From a virus: a stretch of 29,653 nucleotides of DNA. The notes beneath the pieces are model-generated. The model was not told where the DNA came from, searched no databases, and was given only the letters and a program-made list of their open reading frames with translations. Position 1 is the first letter of the stretch. Each line of letters starts with the position of its first letter. The stretch covers positions 1-29,653 of IMG/VR virus record IMGVR_UViG_3300027734_000236. One strand, 5' to 3'. The position numbers and the translations under genes are program-made. This document shows positions 26,120 to 29,653 of the stretch, one piece after another.

Positions 26120-27782
26120 AGAAATTCTTGATTAGTTCAAGATGCTTGGCCATCAGGCCAAGAGTCGCAGGTGGTTCAGTTGGTGTTGGCTCCAACTTCG
26201 CAACAGTTTCACGCAACAACGCACCCTGATCGGATGACAAAGTTTTCCCTGATTCCAGAACCAAGATTGCGTCAGCAAGACGATCAGCATCAACACCAGT
26301 ACGAGTAGCAAGCGCATCAAAGCTGCGAACCTGTGCAGATGTTGCTGAATACGCTGGGAACCCTGTCACAACAGAAACTTCAAATAGTTTGATTTGACGG
26401 AGTTCACGGTTCATTCCGTCTTCAGACCAACGGTCACCACCAGAAGGAACAGTAAACCCGAACGACATCGAGGTCACGTCACCACGCTTCATCAAAATTG
26501 ATAGGTCTTTACCCACAGAAGTTTCAGGCAAATCAGCCGAAGCCAACAAACCCTTTGAATCTTCTTGCAGGCGCAAAGTCTTTGCGCGGGTCGTAGCCAA
26601 CAACATTGATGAGTCATGATTCATGTACATCCGAATATTATTTCGTGCCTTCAACGAACGTGCGAATGCACCAGGCGCAATAGTTTCAATGAATGGCAAT
26701 GGTTCAGATGGTGAGTTGAATACAGCTGCATAACCTGTGAACGACATACCGTCACCGGACTCGTTAGCGCGTAACTCAAAATCGGATACGGTAACTCTGC
26801 GTGTTTCAACCTGTTCAGTCATATAAGAAACATTACCAAAGTCCTGTTCACGCTGACGATGGAACGCTGGTGCTTCACGCAAGACAGGCATATCACCAGA
26901 TTTGATTCGCTTTGGGTCAAGAGTTTTGATACCTAAATCAAAATATGCTCGACGTGCAGCAGGGTCATTATCTATCGCTAGAACCACAGTCTGCTCAGAC
27001 AGAATGTCCGCAGCCTTGTTGCCTTTGTATTCAGGCGTTGGGATGCTCAAGTCTTCGTTGAACTCAATGTCATCGTATTTAACTCCGGCATCAGCCAACT
27101 CTGCAACAGTCTTATCTTCTTCGTCTTCGCCACGACCAGTCACAATATAGATAAAGAACTTCTCATAAAGAGCGTTCACATAGTCAATGTTTTTTTGAAT
27201 GCCCTCACCGCCAGCAAGCAATGTTCCATCAATATCAACGATGACCACATCTTGAGCATTGGCAGTTCGTTGCGAACCAGTCTGATCGTCTTTTATGGCC
27301 TGTGCTTTACGAGCAAACCAAGTCATCGCAGGTTCAGGGTCAAGTGGATCAATTCCCCAAAGATAGAACGCGACAGCACCAGCACCAGGGAAACCCTCAT
27401 CATCAGCCTCAGAGTTCTGTGAAGCATCCAAATCAACTAGATGACGTTGACCCCAAGCGTTTGCTCGAATCACCTTGTCCTCAGTAATTTGACCGTCAGC
27501 CATCTGGCGAGCCTCACGAATAGTGCGCTCCACCAAACCATCACCACCCAAACCTTGAACGTTATATTCCAAACCTTTAGCAGCTGCATCTTGAATATAT
27601 GAAGGCAGATTCAAATCAACTGCACGTTCCCCACCAGGAGCCATATCCTCAGCCAACGAAACTGCAACCATCTGATCTATCGCATCCTGTTTTGATTGGT
27701 GGCATCCCATGACTTCGCCATCTTCCTTTTCAACAGCCCAACCTGAACAATCAGGATTCTTATCTGAAATAAAATATGGCAT
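26118..27782 (-). CDS. Multi-domain prohead protease with inserted HAD phosphatase domain
   Basis: A 554-residue protein from ATG 27782 (TAATG overlap with the preceding stop). Four parts are visible. Residues 1-50 are the small Cys-containing MPYFISDKNPDCSGWAVEKE module with GCHQSKQDAIDQM. About 58-165 is a helical YIQDAAAKGLEY to FYLWGIDP module also found in actinophage heads. About 177-300 is a HAD-type domain: VVIVDIDGTLL (D183, D185), YIVTGRG (T215), KGNKAADIL, and AIDNDPAARRAYF (D271, D273). About 330-490 is the HK97 prohead protease with H389 (MNHDS), S440 (SMSFGF) and E468. The protease domain matures the capsid. The HAD part resembles polynucleotide kinase 3'-phosphatases and is unusual here. 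Confidence 0.88.
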   Translation of the reverse strand: MPYFISDKNPDCSGWAVEKEDGEVMGCHQSKQDAIDQMVAVSLAEDMAPGGERAVDLNLPSYIQDAAAKGLEYNVQGLGGDGLVERTIREARQMADGQITEDKVIRANAWGQRHLVDLDASQNSEADDEGFPGAGAVAFYLWGIDPLDPEPAMTWFARKAQAIKDDQTGSQRTANAQDVVIVDIDGTLLAGGEGIQKNIDYVNALYEKFFIYIVTGRGEDEEDKTVAELADAGVKYDDIEFNEDLSIPTPEYKGNKAADILSEQTVVLAIDNDPAARRAYFDLGIKTLDPKRIKSGDMPVLREAPAFHRQREQDFGNVSYMTEQVETRRVTVSDFELRANESGDGMSFTGYAAVFNSPSEPLPFIETIAPGAFARSLKARNNIRMYMNHDSSMLLATTRAKTLRLQEDSKGLLASADLPETSVGKDLSILMKRGDVTSMSFGFTVPSGGDRWSEDGMNRELRQIKLFEVSVVTGFPAYSATSAQVRSFDALATRTGVDADRLADAILVLESGKTLSSDQGALLRETVAKLEPTPTEPPATLGLMAKHLELIKNF

Positions 27783-28048
27783 TAGAACGGCTGCACAATC
27801 AGAGAACAAGTAAGCGAACTTCCAGCAATTCCAAAGAGCTGTTCGGTGGTATTCAAAACAAAATACAAAGTTGCTTCAGGATCAAGATGTAAACCAGTTG
27901 AAGTTGTAACAGCAGAACCACCCAAATAAATAACCGAGTTCGCCTGATGGTTATTGTTATGAATTGTCACCTTCACAGGATTGATAGGTGCATCAGCCAG
28001 CAACACAGGCGTTGTGTTCACCGTGTAAACATAAGAACTCAAAGTCAT
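27782..28048 (-). CDS. Small beta-rich protein beside the portal gene
   Basis: An 88-residue protein, beginning MTLSSYVYTVNTTPVLLADA, with strands PVKVTIHNNNH, SVIYLGGSAVTTSTGLHL and LFGIAGSSLTCSLIVQ. It is a compact beta-sandwich-like sequence without catalytic residues. It overlaps the portal stop by ATGA and the protease start by one base. I recall similar short proteins from aquatic phages, unassigned. Decoration or head-stabilising function is a guess based on position. Confidence 0.7.
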   Translation of the reverse strand: MTLSSYVYTVNTTPVLLADAPINPVKVTIHNNNHQANSVIYLGGSAVTTSTGLHLDPEATLYFVLNTTEQLFGIAGSSLTCSLIVQPF

Positions 28049-29394
28049 GTCACCTCATAAGCAGACGGAGGATCATCAGGTGCCACAGTTGAAATCTGTT
28101 GCAACTGACTCGAAGGCAAACCAGTATGAGCCACAGCTGGTAAACCAACCATCGCCAAAACCTCAGCCGGATCAAAGCCAGTCAAAATCAACCGTTGCGC
28201 AATCTCAGCCTTGGACTGCATCTCAGCCAAGTTCGCAGCATTCACATCCACATTGGCAAGCGAAACTCTATAACCATCGCCACCCTCAACAGGAGCCATA
28301 TCCTCAAGACGATGAACATCATTGATTGATAAGAAGCCTGACTGAAGGCCTGTTGAGAACGCTGTGTAACGCGAAGCCTGATCGCCACGAAGCAGGCCGT
28401 CCACGTTGAACTTCATGAATGCTCGACCAGCAAGCAAGCGTGAATAGCCTTCCTCAATTTTTTCTATGTACGGACGCAAAGTGTGAGTCACATACTGGAT
28501 GCCGTTCTGTTCAACGGAGGCATACGACATCGCACCAGGCGTAGTCACACCCAGCATTGATGGAGGCACACGGAAGATACGGGCAATCTCCTCAACAGCG
28601 AAACGACGTGACTCCAAGAACTGTGCAGAATCATTGTCCACAGTTGTCTTCGTGAACTTAGCCCCACCGAACAACACACCAGGACGATGCGAACGACGCA
28701 AACCCTTGTGGCCTTCCTCGAACCCTGACACCAAATCCTTAGCCTGTTCACGGGTCAGGTTGCCAGGGAACTCGATGATGCCAGAAGCTGAAGAACCTTG
28801 ACCGAAGAATCGTGCAGCGAACTCCTCCAACGCTTTAGCCAACCCCAAGTTTTCTTTGATGAGTTCAATGCGTGAGCGTCCACGCAAATCACCAGGCAAA
28901 CGAAGTTCGGTGATATGAATCATGTTGTCAGCTGTGATTACATCACGGCCTTCATAAATGTAAATCGGACGACGAGTCTCACGGTCACGACTGCACTCAA
29001 CACGCTCAGGGTTCAAAACAACCAAACCAGCAATACCTTGATCGTCGCGCAAGATGCGGGTGAACGAGTTGCCGTTCAACATCAACGAAACAAGAACCTG
29101 TTGGAAATGCTCGATGCGGGTCACACCAGATTCAGGGTTATCCAACCAGTCTGGTCGTGGACGGAACGGACGACGAGTTCCATCAAGACGTAAGAATGTG
29201 TCAACAGGAAGAGTTGAAATTGAATCTGAAATCATGCGCACACACGCATAGACCGCTTCAATTTTTAGTGAGTCTTGTTGCGTGACTGTTGTGCCTGATG
29301 CGGTAGTGAAACTGAACGTGTCACCTGAAGCAAACAAATTTTGGAACGAAACCGCACGTTCCTCGTTGCCACCACCCAACAGCCTTGACAACAT
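28045..29394 (-). CDS. Portal protein (HK97 gp3 type)
   Basis: A 449-residue portal. The N-terminus has DSLKIEAVYACVRMISDSIS and LPVDTFLRLDGTRRPFRPRP, the usual start of the HK97 gp3-like family. The core has VLMLNGNSFTRILRD-like sequence and GLVVLNPERVE, then the clip/crown pattern SSASGIIEFPGNLTREQAKD and FRVPPSMLGVTTPGAMSYAS. It forms the dodecameric ring through which DNA enters. Its ATG shares one base with the upstream stop (TAATG). Confidence 0.95.
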   Translation of the reverse strand: MLSRLLGGGNEERAVSFQNLFASGDTFSFTTASGTTVTQQDSLKIEAVYACVRMISDSISTLPVDTFLRLDGTRRPFRPRPDWLDNPESGVTRIEHFQQVLVSLMLNGNSFTRILRDDQGIAGLVVLNPERVECSRDRETRRPIYIYEGRDVITADNMIHITELRLPGDLRGRSRIELIKENLGLAKALEEFAARFFGQGSSASGIIEFPGNLTREQAKDLVSGFEEGHKGLRRSHRPGVLFGGAKFTKTTVDNDSAQFLESRRFAVEEIARIFRVPPSMLGVTTPGAMSYASVEQNGIQYVTHTLRPYIEKIEEGYSRLLAGRAFMKFNVDGLLRGDQASRYTAFSTGLQSGFLSINDVHRLEDMAPVEGGDGYRVSLANVDVNAANLAEMQSKAEIAQRLILTGFDPAEVLAMVGLPAVAHTGLPSSQLQQISTVAPDDPPSAYEVT

Positions 29395-29543
29395 TATTTA
29401 GCCTTTCCGCGACCACGCTCGTAGGCAGCCGTGAACAATAGAACTGACAGGCCAACAAAAATTAGCCCTAATGGAATTGATAACAAGAATAGTCCAGATG
29501 CGATGAGCAAGATGGATAAAAGTTCTAGCAGGATGATAGGCAT
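29394..29543 (-). CDS. Small membrane protein between terminase and portal
   Basis: A 49-residue hydrophobic protein (MPIILLELLSILLIASGLFL, then a second segment IPLGLIFVGLSVLLFTAAYE) ending RGRGKAK. Two membrane spans are predicted. The ATG lies five bases after the terminase stop, and TAATG couples it to portal. Tiny membrane proteins in this slot occur in other actinophages, without known function. Confidence 0.75.
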   Translation of the reverse strand: MPIILLELLSILLIASGLFLLSIPLGLIFVGLSVLLFTAAYERGRGKAK

Positions 29544-29547
29544 ATCT

Positions 29548-29653
29548 CTAGACTACAAAGAACCCAGGCACAGGTGCGACTTCTTCACGTCGAGTCGCAC
29601 GATCCACAGCCATACTCAAGGCAATAGCAGCGTCAATCTTGCGTCGTGACTTA
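29548..29653 (-). CDS. terL: Terminase large subunit, C-terminal fragment
   Basis: The last 34 codons of a frame cut by the right window edge: KSRRKIDAAIALSMAVDRAT, then a tail ending PVPGFFVV. The KIDAAIALSMAVDRA helix is the standard C-terminal signature of large terminase subunits in HK97-like phages, and the location before the portal agrees. ATPase and most nuclease motifs lie outside the window. Confidence 0.85.
   Translation of the reverse strand, partial: KSRRKIDAAIALSMAVDRATRREEVAPVPGFFVV

Noticed and set aside
1-29653. Integrase, excisionase, immunity repressor or partition genes
   Set aside because: No frame shows recombinase or ParA/ParB motifs, and the HTH-like proteins seen do not resemble classical repressors.

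Overview
The window looks like most of the genome of a tailed (siphovirus-type) phage of an actinobacterium. The WhiB-family regulator (8558-8860), a protein family essentially confined to Actinobacteria and their phages, is the strongest host clue. The HK97-type head genes, a short tape measure, a glycine-rich fibre and moderate base composition fit a small phage of freshwater or marine actinobacteria. The aquatic origin is inference. Every gene I can support is on the minus strand and transcription runs leftward. No convincing plus-strand gene, tRNA, integrase, repressor, transposon or CRISPR array was seen.

Reading in the direction of transcription from the right edge, the first block is head genes: the C-terminus of terminase large subunit (cut by the window edge), a small membrane protein, portal, a small beta-rich protein, a multi-domain prohead protease that carries an inserted HAD-type phosphatase domain, and the HK97-fold capsid protein. 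A cluster of three hairpins lies before the capsid gene and a strong intrinsic terminator after it. A cassette of three sugar-transfer-type genes follows (22103-24689). Then come head-tail connector, tail terminator, major tail protein, a tail assembly chaperone pair joined by a -1 frameshift at CCCTTTG (20252-20258), an HK97-gp10-like protein, an unexpected stand-alone AEP primase-like gene with its own possible promoter, the tape measure, two minor tail proteins, a glycine-rich fibre and a small conserved protein.

The middle (9.2-13.7 kb) is a lysis and host-interaction region: a secreted, Thr-stalked, membrane-anchored protein, two overlapping holin-like genes, an M15 peptidase endolysin, another small membrane protein, a small HTH-like protein, a metallophosphoesterase, and a separate signal-peptide-bearing lysozyme-like transglycosylase.

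The left part (0-9.2 kb) handles regulation, DNA metabolism and replication: WhiB, a Holliday-junction-resolvase-like nuclease, a RecB/Cas4-type nuclease, an SSB-like protein, a train of ten tiny mostly overlapping genes, a C5 cytosine methyltransferase with a very long variable region, a PrimPol-helicase replication protein, and an HNH endonuclease at the left edge. The 3' end of the replication gene contains eight copies of an 8-bp direct repeat (two of them at 11-bp spacing on one side) around a large inverted repeat. I read this as a candidate iteron replication origin hidden in coding sequence.

HNH genes usually sit just before the terminase genes, and terminase is cut at the opposite edge. 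The window therefore looks like a circular or permuted genome opened inside the terminase genes, lacking only a short terminase segment.
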